Assembly (NCBI RefSeq): GCF_003369795.1
Contig: NZ_CP026730.1
Location: 3,596,001 to 3,660,000 of the forward strand
Reading direction: 5' to 3'
Source: Streptomyces sp. CB09001
Lineage (GTDB): Bacteria; Actinomycetota; Actinomycetes; Streptomycetales; Streptomycetaceae
DNA: 64,000 nt
A program made the translations under genes and the position numbers. The notes under the pieces are model-generated. The model searched no databases. It had not been told where the DNA came from and saw nothing but the letters and a program-made list of their open reading frames with translations. Position 1 is the stretch's first letter; the number at the start of each line of letters is the position of its first letter. Below are positions 18,243 to 26,628 of the stretch, in pieces.

Positions 18243-18689
18243 ATGAAGATCATCCTCACCCACGAGGTCACCGGCCTCGGTGCCGCGGGCGACGTCGTCG
18301 ACGTCAAGGACGGTTACGCTCGCAACTACCTGATCCCGCGGAAGTTCGCGATCCGCTGGACCAAGGGTGGCGAGAAGGACGTCGCGCAGATCCGTCGGGC
18401 TCGCAAGATCCACGAGATCCAGACCATCGAGCAGGCCAACCAGGTGAAGGCCCAGCTCGAGGGTGTGAAGGTCCGTCTGGCCGTCCGCTCCGGCGACGCC
18501 GGTCGTCTCTTCGGCTCCGTCACCCCGGCCGACGTCGCTTCGGCGATCAAGGCCGCCGGTGGCCCCGAGGTCGACAAGCGCCGCATCGAGCTGGGCTCGC
18601 CGATCAAGACCCTGGGCGCCCACGAGACGTCCGTGCGTCTGCACCCCGAGGTTGACGCCAAGGTCAGCGTCGAGGTTGTCGCTGCCTGA
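18243..18689 (+). CDS. rplI: 50S ribosomal protein L9 (bL9)
   Basis: 148 residues, the normal length. [33 protein letters not shown] is the conserved N-terminal domain. A long connecting helix (about 45-75) and the C-terminal domain ending [12 protein letters not shown] follow. It begins 18 bp after rpsR and closes the operon. A strong hairpin lies 23 bp downstream. Confidence 0.97.
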   Translation: MKIILTHEVTGLGAAGDVVDVKDGYARNYLIPRKFAIRWTKGGEKDVAQIRRARKIHEIQTIEQANQVKAQLEGVKVRLAVRSGDAGRLFGSVTPADVASAIKAAGGPEVDKRRIELGSPIKTLGAHETSVRLHPEVDAKVSVEVVAA

Positions 18690-18712
18690 GCACTGCTCTC
18701 GCTGAAGCGATG

Positions 18713-18750
18713 AGAGGGGCCGCATCTCCCGTCGGAGATGCGGCCCCTCT
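18713..18750 (+). terminator. Terminator of the rpsF-ssb-rpsR-rplI operon
   Basis: 17-bp perfect GC-rich stem with loop CGTC, 24 bp after the rplI stop and before two parS-type sites. It could also serve the convergent MATE gene. Confidence 0.8.
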
Positions 18751-18772
18751 TCGTGACCGCACTCGTAGCCGT

Positions 18773-18786
18773 GTTTCACGTGGAAC
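18773..18786. promoter_or_regulatory. parS-like site, one mismatch
   Basis: GTTTCACGTGGAAC differs from the consensus at one base in the right half. It lies 42 bp centre to centre from the perfect site at 18815, about four helical turns. Confidence 0.7.
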
Positions 18787-18811
18787 GTCGCGTTTCACCA
18801 TTTCACCGTTC

Positions 18812-18831
18812 ACCGTTTCACGTGAAACGGT
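18812..18831. promoter_or_regulatory. parS site inside a 20-bp palindrome
   Basis: Exact core at 18815-18828 with three extra paired bases each side. It abuts the stop of the MATE gene. The TTTCACC words at 18792-18806 are half-site-like but do not form a further palindrome. Confidence 0.9.
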
Positions 18832-20168
18832 CAGCGCGTCGCCCCGGTGACGATCCAGCGCCCCGATCGGGTACGCAGCCACAGCGTCACCAGACGCATC
18901 GCCATCATCAGCGTCATGGCCGCCCACAGGGCGGTGAGCCCACCGCCGAGCGTCGGGACGAGAAGCGCCGCGGGAGTGAAGACCGCCAGAGTGAGCAGCA
19001 TGGCCCAGGCCAGGTAGGGTCCGTCGCCCGCACCCATGAGGACGCCGTCCAGGACGTAGACCACGCCGCAGACCGGCTGTGCGACGGCCACGATCACCAG
19101 CGCGGGCAGCGCGGCGTCCTTGACCAAGGAGTCGCCGGTGAACAGGGGCAGGAACGCCGGGCGGGACAGCACCACGAGCAGACCCAGTACGACCCCGACC
19201 GCGACGCCCCACTCCACCATCCTGCGACACGCGTCGCGCGCACCCTGGGCGTCGCCCGCGCCCAGATAGCGCCCGATAATGGCCTGCCCCGCGATGGCGA
19301 TGGCGTCGAGGGCGAACGCGAGCAGGCTCCACAGGGACAGGACGATCTGATGCGCGGCGATGTCGGCGTCTCCGAGGCGGGCCGCCACGGCCGTCGCGAT
19401 CATGAGAATCGCCCGCAGGGAGAGCGTGCGCACGAGCAGGGGCATCCCGGCCTGGGCGGAAGCCCTGATGCCGGCCAGGTCCGGGCGCAAGGAGGCGCCG
19501 TGACGTCGGGCTCCGCGGACGACCACCCACAGGTAGACCGCGGCCATGCCGCACTGGGCGATGACGGTGCCCCAGGCGGAGCCCGCGATGCCGAGTCCGG
19601 CGCCGTAGACGAGCAGGACGTTGAGGACGGCGTTGGCGATGAAGCCGGCCACGGCCACGTAGAGAGGGGTCCGGGTGTTCTGCAGTCCCCTCAGGACACC
19701 GGTCGAAGCCAGCACGACGAGCATGGCGGGGATGCCGAGGGAGGAAATCCGCAGATAGGTGGTGGCATAGGGGGCTGCGGTGTCGGAAGCGCCGAAGAGT
19801 TCCACGAGGGAGGGGGCCGTGGGCAGAAAGACGGCGATGACGGCGGCGCCGAGCAGCAGTGCCAGCCAGATGCCGTCCATGCCCTGACGGATCGCTGCTT
19901 GCAGGTCGCCCGCGCCGACGCGGCGCGAGACGGCCGCGGTGGTGGCGTAGGCGAGGAAGACGAATACGCTGACGGCCGTGGTGAGCAGGGCCGAGGCGAT
20001 GCCGAGTCCGGCGAGCTGAGCGGTTCCGAGATGGCCGACGATGGCACTGTCGGCCATGACGAAGAGGGGCTCGGCGACGAGCGCTCCGAAGGCCGGAACG
20101 GCCAGCGCGACGATCTCTCGGTCATGCCGACGCCGGACGGACCGGGTACGCGCGGGGGCCTGTGTCAT
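18831..20168 (-). CDS. MATE-family multidrug/cation antiporter (DinF-like)
   Basis: 445 residues from the ATG at 20168; TTG at 20177 is an alternative. Twelve hydrophobic helices in two pseudo-symmetric halves are visible. PAFGALVAEPLFVMADSAIVGHLGTAQLAGLGIASA is the typical DinF/NorM N-terminal helix pair, and the second half has AIAIAGQAIIGRYLGAGD. These proteins export cationic drugs by proton or sodium antiport; the substrate here is unknown. It is divergent from dnaB across 459 bp holding DnaA-box-like sequences. Confidence 0.9.
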   Translation of the reverse strand: MTQAPARTRSVRRRHDREIVALAVPAFGALVAEPLFVMADSAIVGHLGTAQLAGLGIASALLTTAVSVFVFLAYATTAAVSRRVGAGDLQAAIRQGMDGIWLALLLGAAVIAVFLPTAPSLVELFGASDTAAPYATTYLRISSLGIPAMLVVLASTGVLRGLQNTRTPLYVAVAGFIANAVLNVLLVYGAGLGIAGSAWGTVIAQCGMAAVYLWVVVRGARRHGASLRPDLAGIRASAQAGMPLLVRTLSLRAILMIATAVAARLGDADIAAHQIVLSLWSLLAFALDAIAIAGQAIIGRYLGAGDAQGARDACRRMVEWGVAVGVVLGLLVVLSRPAFLPLFTGDSLVKDAALPALVIVAVAQPVCGVVYVLDGVLMGAGDGPYLAWAMLLTLAVFTPAALLVPTLGGGLTALWAAMTLMMAMRLVTLWLRTRSGRWIVTGATR

Positions 20169-20182
20169 GAGCACCAATCTAA

Positions 20183-20445
20183 TCGTCCACAGGTAAGAGA
20201 TGCAAAGCTTTGATGACCCTTACGTCTGGTCTCGAACCGTGTACTTCCGGGTACGGTTCGAAGTGATCTTGGTCCAACTGGGAAAGTTTTTCTTCTGCAC
20301 AGGCGGTGGACGGCAAAGGTGCAGCTCAAGGGGGGTTGCCGGGTCAGGGTGCGGGCTTGTTCACAGGGCTGTCCACCGGGTCGTGCACAGGTTTCGCGGG
20401 GTTCTCCACAGCATCTGGCCAGTCGTCCACATGGCCTGTGGATAA
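20183..20445. promoter_or_regulatory. DnaA-box-like cluster upstream of dnaB
   Basis: TTATCCACA is perfect on the minus strand at 20437-20445. One-mismatch matches to TTGTCCACA occur at 20183 (TCGTCCACA), 20357 (TTGTTCACA), 20402 (TTCTCCACA) and 20423 (TCGTCCACA). Four of them fall within 90 bp. This could be a DnaA-regulated dnaB promoter or a DnaA-titrating site. It is not large enough to be oriC. Confidence 0.6.
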
Positions 20446-20627
20446 CCAGATTGGCTGACGGTGCCCGCGGGCCTACGGTTATCCGGCGCCCGCTCCGTCC
20501 GTCGGCCGGTGAACCCTCACAAAACCGACGCGCCAGAACCGGAGTTGGGCGTCTTATTTGTCAGTGCCGTGCCGTAGAAATGAGGGGCACGGCGAGGTCC
20601 GCTCGGCGGACGGGAGGAGGTGGCTCG

Positions 20628-22103
20628 GTGAGCATTTCCGAGCCCTTGGACGACCCGTGGGCCGACAGTGGTCCCAGTGATCGTCTGCCTGCTTCCCGCC
20701 GCCGCAGCGAGGGCGGCCGCAGCCGGGACGAGCAGCACGAGCGCGGCCCGGACAGCGGGTGGGACGGCGGTGGCGCGTCCTTCGAGCGGGTGCCGCCGCA
20801 GGACCTGGACGCCGAGCAGTCCGTCCTCGGCGGGATGCTCCTGTCCAAGGACGCCATCGCCGACGTCGTCGAGATCCTCAAGGGCCACGACTTCTACAAG
20901 CCGGCCCACGAGACGGTCTACCAGGCCATCCTCGACGTCTACGCCAAGGGCGAGCCGGCCGACCCCATCACGATCGCCGCCGAGCTCACCAAGCGCGGGG
21001 AGATCAACAAGGTCGGCGGCGCCTCGTACCTGCACACCCTCGTCCAGACGGTGCCGACGGCCGCGAACGCCGCGTATTACGCGGAGATCGTGCACGAGCG
21101 CGCGGTGCTGCGCCGCCTGGTGGAGGCCGGTACCCGGATCACACAGATGGGGTACGCGGCCGACGACGACGTCGACGAGATCGTCAACCGCGCCCAGGCC
21201 GAGATCTACGCCGTCACCGAGCAGCGCACCAGCGAGGACTACCTTCCGCTGGGCGACATCATGGAGGGCGCGCTCGACGAGATCGAGGCCATTGGATCGC
21301 GCAGCGGCGAGATGACCGGGGTGCCGACGGGTTTCACGGACTTCGATTCGCTGACCAACGGCCTTCACCCCGGGCAGATGGTCGTGATCGCCGCACGTCC
21401 CGCGATGGGCAAGTCGACGTTGGCGCTGGACTTCGCCCGGGCCGCCTCGATCAAGAACAACCTGCCGAGCGTCATCTTCTCGCTCGAGATGGGGCGGAAC
21501 GAGATCGCGATGCGACTGCTGTCCGCCGAGGCCCGCGTCGCCCTGCACCACATGCGGTCGGGCACGATGACGGACGACGACTGGACCCGGCTGGCCCGCC
21601 GGATGCCCGACGTGTCGGCCGCCCCGCTCTACATCGACGACTCCCCCAACCTGTCGATGATGGAGATCCGCGCCAAGTGCCGTCGCCTCAAACAGCGCAA
21701 CGACCTGAAGCTGGTCGTCATCGACTACCTCCAGCTGATGCAGTCCGGTGGTTCGAAGCGCGCCGAAAGCCGACAGCAGGAGGTTTCGGACATGTCCCGA
21801 AACCTGAAGCTGCTGGCGAAGGAGCTGGAGCTCCCGGTTATCGCGCTCTCCCAGCTGAACCGTGGTCCGGAGCAGCGCACCGACAAGAAGCCCATGGTCT
21901 CCGACCTGCGTGAGTCCGGTTCGATCGAGCAGGACGCCGACATGGTCATCCTGTTGCACCGCGAGGACGCCTACGAGAAGGAGTCACCGCGCGCGGGCGA
22001 GGCGGACCTGATCGTGGCCAAGCACCGTAACGGTCCGACGGCGACGATCACGGTCGCCTTCCAGGGCCACTACTCGCGCTTCGTGGACATGGCACAGACC
22101 TGA
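20628..22103 (+). CDS. dnaB: Replicative DNA helicase DnaB
   Basis: 491 residues from the GTG at 20628, which follows GGGAGGAGG; longer in-frame starts upstream overlap the DnaA-box region. A streptomycete-specific Arg/Ser/Asp-rich head (about 55 residues) precedes the N-terminal domain (PPQDLDAEQSVLGGMLL). The RecA-like helicase domain has Walker A ARPAMGKSTLALD, Walker B LVVIDYLQLM and the H4 region DLRESGSIEQDADMVILLHRED. There is no intein. It unwinds DNA at the fork as a hexamer. The linker and N-domain are of standard length. Confidence 0.96.
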   Translation: MSISEPLDDPWADSGPSDRLPASRRRSEGGRSRDEQHERGPDSGWDGGGASFERVPPQDLDAEQSVLGGMLLSKDAIADVVEILKGHDFYKPAHETVYQAILDVYAKGEPADPITIAAELTKRGEINKVGGASYLHTLVQTVPTAANAAYYAEIVHERAVLRRLVEAGTRITQMGYAADDDVDEIVNRAQAEIYAVTEQRTSEDYLPLGDIMEGALDEIEAIGSRSGEMTGVPTGFTDFDSLTNGLHPGQMVVIAARPAMGKSTLALDFARAASIKNNLPSVIFSLEMGRNEIAMRLLSAEARVALHHMRSGTMTDDDWTRLARRMPDVSAAPLYIDDSPNLSMMEIRAKCRRLKQRNDLKLVVIDYLQLMQSGGSKRAESRQQEVSDMSRNLKLLAKELELPVIALSQLNRGPEQRTDKKPMVSDLRESGSIEQDADMVILLHREDAYEKESPRAGEADLIVAKHRNGPTATITVAFQGHYSRFVDMAQT

Positions 22104-22199
22104 CGGTCACGGTCCGATTCGGCTCCGCCCTCGTCGGTTCGCTGCGGCCTCAGCGGAAATGGGCTCGACGTGAGGTGTCCCGGCCGGTGGACTGAGCCC

Positions 22200-23585
22200 A
22201 TGACGACACCTCAGGGAGAGCTGCTCCCCACCACCCGGCGAGCGCTGACGCACCGGATCGCCGTGGCCCAGGCGGAGGGGCGTACGCCGTCGCTCGTCGC
22301 GGCGGTGGTCCGGGGCGGGCGGGCCGTGTGGCACGGTGCGCGGACCTCGGTCGACGGGCACGGTCCGGACGAGAACGTGCAGTACCGGATCGGCTCGATC
22401 ACCAAGACGTTCACCGCCGTCCTCGTCCTGCGGCTGCGCGACGAAGGCGTGCTCGACCTCGGGGATCCGCTGGAGAAGCACCTGCCGGGCACCGGGGCGG
22501 GAGAGGCCACCATCGCCGAACTGCTCGCGCACTCGGGAGGACTGGCCGCCGAGTCACCCGCGCCCTGGTGGGAGCGGACGCCGGGCTCGCTGCGGCCCGA
22601 ACTCGCCGATGTGCTGGGCCAGCAGCCGCTCCTGCACCCGGTGGGCCGTCGGCACCACTACTCCAACCCCGGCTACACGCTTCTCGGCGCGCTGGTCGAG
22701 AAGCTGCGTGGCGCTCCGTGGGAAGAGGTGTTGCAGCGAGAGGTGTTGGACCCGCTGGGGCTGCGGCGTACGGCCACCCGGCCCAGCGCCCCGCATGCCG
22801 GTGGCTGGGCGGTGCACCCGTGGGCCGACGTGATGCTTTCCGAGCCCGTCGAGGACCTCGGCCGGATGGCCCCGGCCGGCCAGCTCTGGTCCACCACCGG
22901 GGACCTGGCACGGTTCGCCGTCTTTCTGACGGCGGGGGACGACCAGGTCCTCGCGGCGGAGACCGTGCGGGAGATGCGGGCGCCCGCCGCCCCGGCCGAG
23001 GCCGCGGATGTCGTGGACGGCGCGGCCTACGGACTGGGGCTGCAGATCCAGCACCGGGACGGGCGGCTGCTCGTCGGGCACTCCGGGTCCCTGCCGGGCT
23101 TTCTGGCCAACCTCACCATCGCGGTGGAGGACGACGTGGCCGCGGTGGTCCTGACCAACTGCACCTCGGGGCCGCTCCTCGCCGGGGTCGGCGCCGACCT
23201 CGTGCGCATCGTCGCCGAGGCGGAGCCCCGGATTCCCGAACCGTGGCGTCCACTGCGAGAGGTCGACTCCTCCGTACTGGAGTTGGCGGGGCAGTGGTAC
23301 TGGGGGACGCACGCCTTCGCCCTGCGGCTGACGCCGGACGGAGGGGTCTCGCTGGGGCCGCTGTCCGGCCAGGGGCGCCGCTCACGCTTCCGGGTGAACG
23401 GTGACGGCAGCTGGACGGGCCTGGAGGGGTATTACGCGGGGGAGTCGCTGCGTGCGGTGAGGCGTCCGGACGGCAGTGTCAGCCATCTGGACCTCGGTTC
23501 GTTCGTCTTCACGCGTCAGCCGTACGACGAGGGTGCTTCCGTACCGGGCGGAGTGGACCCGGAGGGTTGGCGGGGGATCGGCTAG
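22200..23585 (+). CDS. Serine hydrolase, class C beta-lactamase/esterase family
   Basis: 461 residues. The catalytic S66-I-T-K69 is preceded by QYRIG, and Y154-S-N156 is in HHYSNPGYTLLG. GHSGSLPGF near residue 295 replaces the KTG motif, as in many DD-peptidase/esterase relatives. The last 110 residues form a separate beta-rich domain (LAGQWYWGTHAFALRL). No signal peptide is visible, so it probably acts in the cytoplasm and is more likely an esterase or peptidase than a true beta-lactamase. A seven-base stem (22160-22166 with 22194-22200) includes the first base of the start codon. Confidence 0.85.
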   Translation: MTTPQGELLPTTRRALTHRIAVAQAEGRTPSLVAAVVRGGRAVWHGARTSVDGHGPDENVQYRIGSITKTFTAVLVLRLRDEGVLDLGDPLEKHLPGTGAGEATIAELLAHSGGLAAESPAPWWERTPGSLRPELADVLGQQPLLHPVGRRHHYSNPGYTLLGALVEKLRGAPWEEVLQREVLDPLGLRRTATRPSAPHAGGWAVHPWADVMLSEPVEDLGRMAPAGQLWSTTGDLARFAVFLTAGDDQVLAAETVREMRAPAAPAEAADVVDGAAYGLGLQIQHRDGRLLVGHSGSLPGFLANLTIAVEDDVAAVVLTNCTSGPLLAGVGADLVRIVAEAEPRIPEPWRPLREVDSSVLELAGQWYWGTHAFALRLTPDGGVSLGPLSGQGRRSRFRVNGDGSWTGLEGYYAGESLRAVRRPDGSVSHLDLGSFVFTRQPYDEGASVPGGVDPEGWRGIG

Positions 23586-23603
23586 CAGCCGTCCGTGCTG
23601 AAG

Positions 23604-23631
23604 CGGCCCTGTTTCACGTGAAACAGGGCCG
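23604..23631. promoter_or_regulatory. parS site inside a 28-bp palindrome between convergent genes
   Basis: Exact core at 23611-23624, extended seven paired bases on each side by CGGCCCT and its complement. It lies between the hydrolase stop and the acetyltransferase stop and can fold as a bidirectional terminator. Confidence 0.92.
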
Positions 23632-23666
23632 TGCGCCGTTGACGGCGGGTGACGGGATCCGGGCAC

Positions 23667-24119
23667 TCAGAGCTGGAGTTTGAAGCCCGTGTGGGAGGCC
23701 TCGAAGCCGAGTCGCTCGTAGAAGCGGTGGGCGTCGGTCCGGGTCTTGTCGGAGGTGAGCTGCACCAGGTGGCAGCCCTGCCGCCGGGACTCGTCGATCG
23801 CCCACTCGATCAGCTGCGTGCCCAGTCCGCTGCCGCGTTCGTCACCGTGGATGCGTACCCCTTCGACGATCGAACGGGTGGCTCCGCGCCGGGACAGGCC
23901 GGGGACGATCGTCAGTTGGAGCGTGCCTACGACGCGACCGTCGCGGAGGGCCACCACCAGATGCTGGTTCGGATCAACCCTGAGGCGTTCGAAGACGGCC
24001 AGGTACGGGCCCAGGTCGTCCGGTGATTCGCGCTGTGCGCCCAGCGGGTCGTCGGCGAGCATCGCGACGACCGCCGGGATGTCCTCGGCGGCGGTGGGGC
24101 GTATTTCGAGATCTCCCAT
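23667..24119 (-). CDS. GNAT-family N-acetyltransferase
   Basis: 150 residues, single GNAT domain. The acetyl-CoA pyrophosphate loop appears as RGSGLGTQLIEWAI (motif A), preceded by the beta-4 strand TRSIVEGVRIH and followed by LVQLTSDKTRTDAHRFYERLGFE (motif B). The N-terminus LEIRPTAAEDIPAVVAML is the usual first strand and helix. The substrate is not known. It is convergent with the serine hydrolase. Confidence 0.88.
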   Translation of the reverse strand: MGDLEIRPTAAEDIPAVVAMLADDPLGAQRESPDDLGPYLAVFERLRVDPNQHLVVALRDGRVVGTLQLTIVPGLSRRGATRSIVEGVRIHGDERGSGLGTQLIEWAIDESRRQGCHLVQLTSDKTRTDAHRFYERLGFEASHTGFKLQL

Positions 24120-24161
24120 GCCGGCACTCTAGAACCGGACCCGGGCTCGATCGGACAGTTC

Positions 24162-24626
24162 CTAGGCGGGCACCGGTGCCTTCAGGGTCTCCACGGCCCG
24201 GACCAGCGGGGCGAGGTCGGGGTTCGTCGCTGCCTCGTCGAGGGCCTCGCGCAGGGCGGCGTCATTGGTGGGCCGGGCCTCGTCCAGCAGTTGCAGTCCC
24301 GCAGCGGTGACGTTGGTGTAGATGCCGCGCCGGTCGGTGGGGCACAGGTAGCGCTCGAGCAGGCCCCGGTCCTCGAGCCGGGTGACCAGCCGGGTGGTCG
24401 CGCTCTGGCTGAGGACGACGGCGTCGGCGACCTGCTTCATCTGCAGATGCCCCCCGTCGCCGTCGTGCTGGCGGCTGAGCACGTCGAGCAGGGAGTACTC
24501 GCGGACGCTCAGGTCGTGCCCGGTCTGCAGAGCGCGCTCGATGTGTGCCTCGATCCTCCCGTGCAGCAGGGAGAGGGCGCACCAGCCCTGGGAGAGGGCG
24601 GTGAGCGCGGGGTCCGTCGCTGTCAT
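24162..24626 (-). CDS. MarR-family transcriptional regulator
   Basis: 154 residues. The winged helix is seen as LSVREYSLLDVLSRQ, MKQVADAVVLSQSATTRLVTRLEDRGLLERYLCPTDRRGIYTNVT, with the DRR wing motif. It is divergent from an MFS exporter gene that starts 141 bp away, the classical arrangement of a MarR repressor and its efflux target. The intergenic region contains TTGCA and TGCAA half-sites. The effector is probably an exported compound, by inference. Confidence 0.9.
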   Translation of the reverse strand: MTATDPALTALSQGWCALSLLHGRIEAHIERALQTGHDLSVREYSLLDVLSRQHDGDGGHLQMKQVADAVVLSQSATTRLVTRLEDRGLLERYLCPTDRRGIYTNVTAAGLQLLDEARPTNDAALREALDEAATNPDLAPLVRAVETLKAPVPA

Positions 24627-24687
24627 GTGGATCCTCCGTCCAGGAGCGGCTCACACCAGGGTAGACCAGTCGCGCGATTGTCGGCGC

Positions 24688-24710
24688 TTGCATATTGCCC
24701 GCGTGTGCAA
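24688..24710. promoter_or_regulatory. Candidate MarR operator
   Basis: TTGCA at 24688-24692 and TGCAA at 24706-24710 form a five-base inverted repeat with a 13-base spacer between the divergent MarR and MFS genes. Short and unverified. Confidence 0.3.
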
Positions 24711-24766
24711 TTATTGTGAGCGAACGCAAAGCGCTCCTGCAATCGTTTGGGAAGGTGTACTCCTCC

Positions 24767-25981
24767 ATGCCTCTCGCGCTTCTGGCCCTCGCGATCGGGG
24801 CCTTCGGGATAGGAACGACCGAGTTCGTGATCATGGGCTTGCTGCCCGAGGTCGCGAGCGACTACGGGGTCTCCATCCCCACCGCCGGCTACCTGGTGAC
24901 CGGATACGCGCTCGGTGTGATGTTCGGCGCCCCGCTGATGACCGTGCTCGGCACCAGGGTTCCGCGCAAGCGGATGCTGATGCTGCTGATGGGCCTGTTC
25001 ATCGTCGGCAACCTGCTCTCCGCCCTCGCCCCCGCCTTCTCGGTCATGCTGATCGGCCGCGTGGTCGCCTCGCTCGCCCATGGCGCCTTCTTCGGCATCG
25101 GATCGGTCGTGGCGGCCGGCCTGGTCGCTCCGCACAAGAAGGCCGGCGCCATCGCGATGATGTTCACCGGACTGACCGTCGCCAATGTCGTCGGCGTCCC
25201 GCTGGGCACGCTGATCGGGCAGTCCGTCGGCTGGCGCGTCACCTTCGCCGTCGTCGCCGCGCTCGGAGTCGTCGGCCTGGCCGGAGTCGCCAAGCTGGTC
25301 CCCGACGTGCCCAGGGCCGAGGGCGTGCGGCTGCGCCACGAAATGGCCGCTTTCAAGAACGTGCAGGTCCTGCTCGCGATGGCGATGACCGTTCTCGGAT
25401 TCGGCGGGGTCTTCGCGGCGATCACCTACATCGCGCCGATGATGACCCATGTCGCGGGCTTCGCCGACGGCTCGGTCACCTGGCTGCTGGTCCTCTTCGG
25501 CCTCGGCATGGTCGGCGGCAACCTCGTCGGCGGCCGGTTCGCCGACCGCGCCTTGATGCCCATGCTGTACATCTCCCTGGGCGCCCTGTCCGTCGTACTC
25601 GCCCTCTTCACCCTCACCGCGCACGACAAGATCGCGTCCGCCGTGACCATCGTCCTGATCGGGGCCCTGGGCTTCGCCACCGTCCCTCCGCTGCAGAAGC
25701 GCGTCCTGGACCACGCGCACGGCGCCCCGACGCTGGCCTCCGCGGTGAACATCGGCGCCTTCAACCTCGGCAACGCCCTCTCCGCATGGCTGGGCGGGGT
25801 CGTGATCGCGGCCGGCTTCGGATACACCGCCCCCAACTGGGTCGGCGCCGTGCTCGCCGCCGCCGCGCTGGTCCTCGCCGTCCTCTTGGCCGCCCTGGAA
25901 CGGCGCGGGAGCGCTCGCGGCACGGTCGTCGCGGGGTCCGTGTCCTCCACCGAGCAGCAGGCAGCCGTCGTCCACCACTGA
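24767..25981 (+). CDS. MFS efflux transporter, DHA1/AraJ type
   Basis: 404 residues from the ATG before PLALLALAIGAFGIGTTEFVIMGLLPEVA, the sequence typical of the AraJ/NepI/YdhP DHA1 group. Twelve helices are predicted. Motif A-like GTRVPRKRMLML lies after helix 2. It is divergent from a MarR regulator that probably represses it. A GlcG/HbpS-like gene follows 110 bp downstream on the same strand. Substrate unknown; sugars or small aromatic compounds are typical for the group. Confidence 0.88.
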   Translation: MPLALLALAIGAFGIGTTEFVIMGLLPEVASDYGVSIPTAGYLVTGYALGVMFGAPLMTVLGTRVPRKRMLMLLMGLFIVGNLLSALAPAFSVMLIGRVVASLAHGAFFGIGSVVAAGLVAPHKKAGAIAMMFTGLTVANVVGVPLGTLIGQSVGWRVTFAVVAALGVVGLAGVAKLVPDVPRAEGVRLRHEMAAFKNVQVLLAMAMTVLGFGGVFAAITYIAPMMTHVAGFADGSVTWLLVLFGLGMVGGNLVGGRFADRALMPMLYISLGALSVVLALFTLTAHDKIASAVTIVLIGALGFATVPPLQKRVLDHAHGAPTLASAVNIGAFNLGNALSAWLGGVVIAAGFGYTAPNWVGAVLAAAALVLAVLLAALERRGSARGTVVAGSVSSTEQQAAVVHH

Positions 25982-26091
25982 GCCACCCACCCCGGCCCCC
26001 GGGACACGGGGCCAGGGCCGTCCCCACACCACCACCGCCTCGACGACCACCGAGGCACCGCACCGCTCGGCACAGCCAAGGAGAAGGACCC

Positions 26092-26511
26092 ATGAGCACC
26101 ACCACTGTCACCCCGCTGACGATCCAGGACGCCGAAGCGCTCGTCACCGCGGCCCACCGCGCGGCCGAGGCGGCCGGTGTCACCGTCAGCGTCACCGTCC
26201 TCGACGCCGGGGGGCACCTGCTCGCCTTCCGGCGCGACGACCGGGCCGTGCTGATCTCCGGGGAGACCAGCACGCGCAAGGCCTACACGGCGCTCCAGCT
26301 GAACGCTCCCACCGCTGACCTGGTCGACGCCGTGCAGCCCGGAGGCCTCTTCCACACCCTGCCCACCGCCCTCGACCGGCCGCTGCTGTTCCTCGCGGGC
26401 GGCGTGCCCCTGCACCGCGACGGCCGGCTGATCGGAGCGATCGGTGTGGGCGGCGGCGCGCCCGACCAGGACCACGGCTTCGCCTCGGCCGCCGCACGGG
26501 CGCTCGCCTGA
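26092..26511 (+). CDS. GlcG/HbpS-family small heme- or cofactor-binding protein
   Basis: 139 residues; GGAGAAGGAC precedes the ATG. The whole protein is one GlcG (PduO-like) domain with LTIQDAEALVTAAHRAAEAAGVTVSVTVLDAGGHLLAFRRDD and GGVPLHRDGRLIGAIGVGGG. Family members include HbpS, an extracytoplasmic redox heme sensor of S. reticuli, and GlcG of glycolate operons. No signal peptide is seen here. The gene follows the MFS exporter and may share its MarR control. Its role in this cassette is unknown. Confidence 0.82.
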   Translation: MSTTTVTPLTIQDAEALVTAAHRAAEAAGVTVSVTVLDAGGHLLAFRRDDRAVLISGETSTRKAYTALQLNAPTADLVDAVQPGGLFHTLPTALDRPLLFLAGGVPLHRDGRLIGAIGVGGGAPDQDHGFASAAARALA

Positions 26512-26628
26512 CCCTCGTGCGACGGCAACAGCCGTCCAGCGGTCGGCGGCGCGGCCGCCGACCCGACCGCCGGTTCCCGAGAGACCCGGGAACCGGTCGC
26601 GTCGTTTTGGAGGCCCCACCCGCCGGAG

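Noticed and set aside
20183-20627. oriC in the dnaB upstream region
   Set aside because: Only about five box-like sequences, and dnaA and dnaN are not adjacent.
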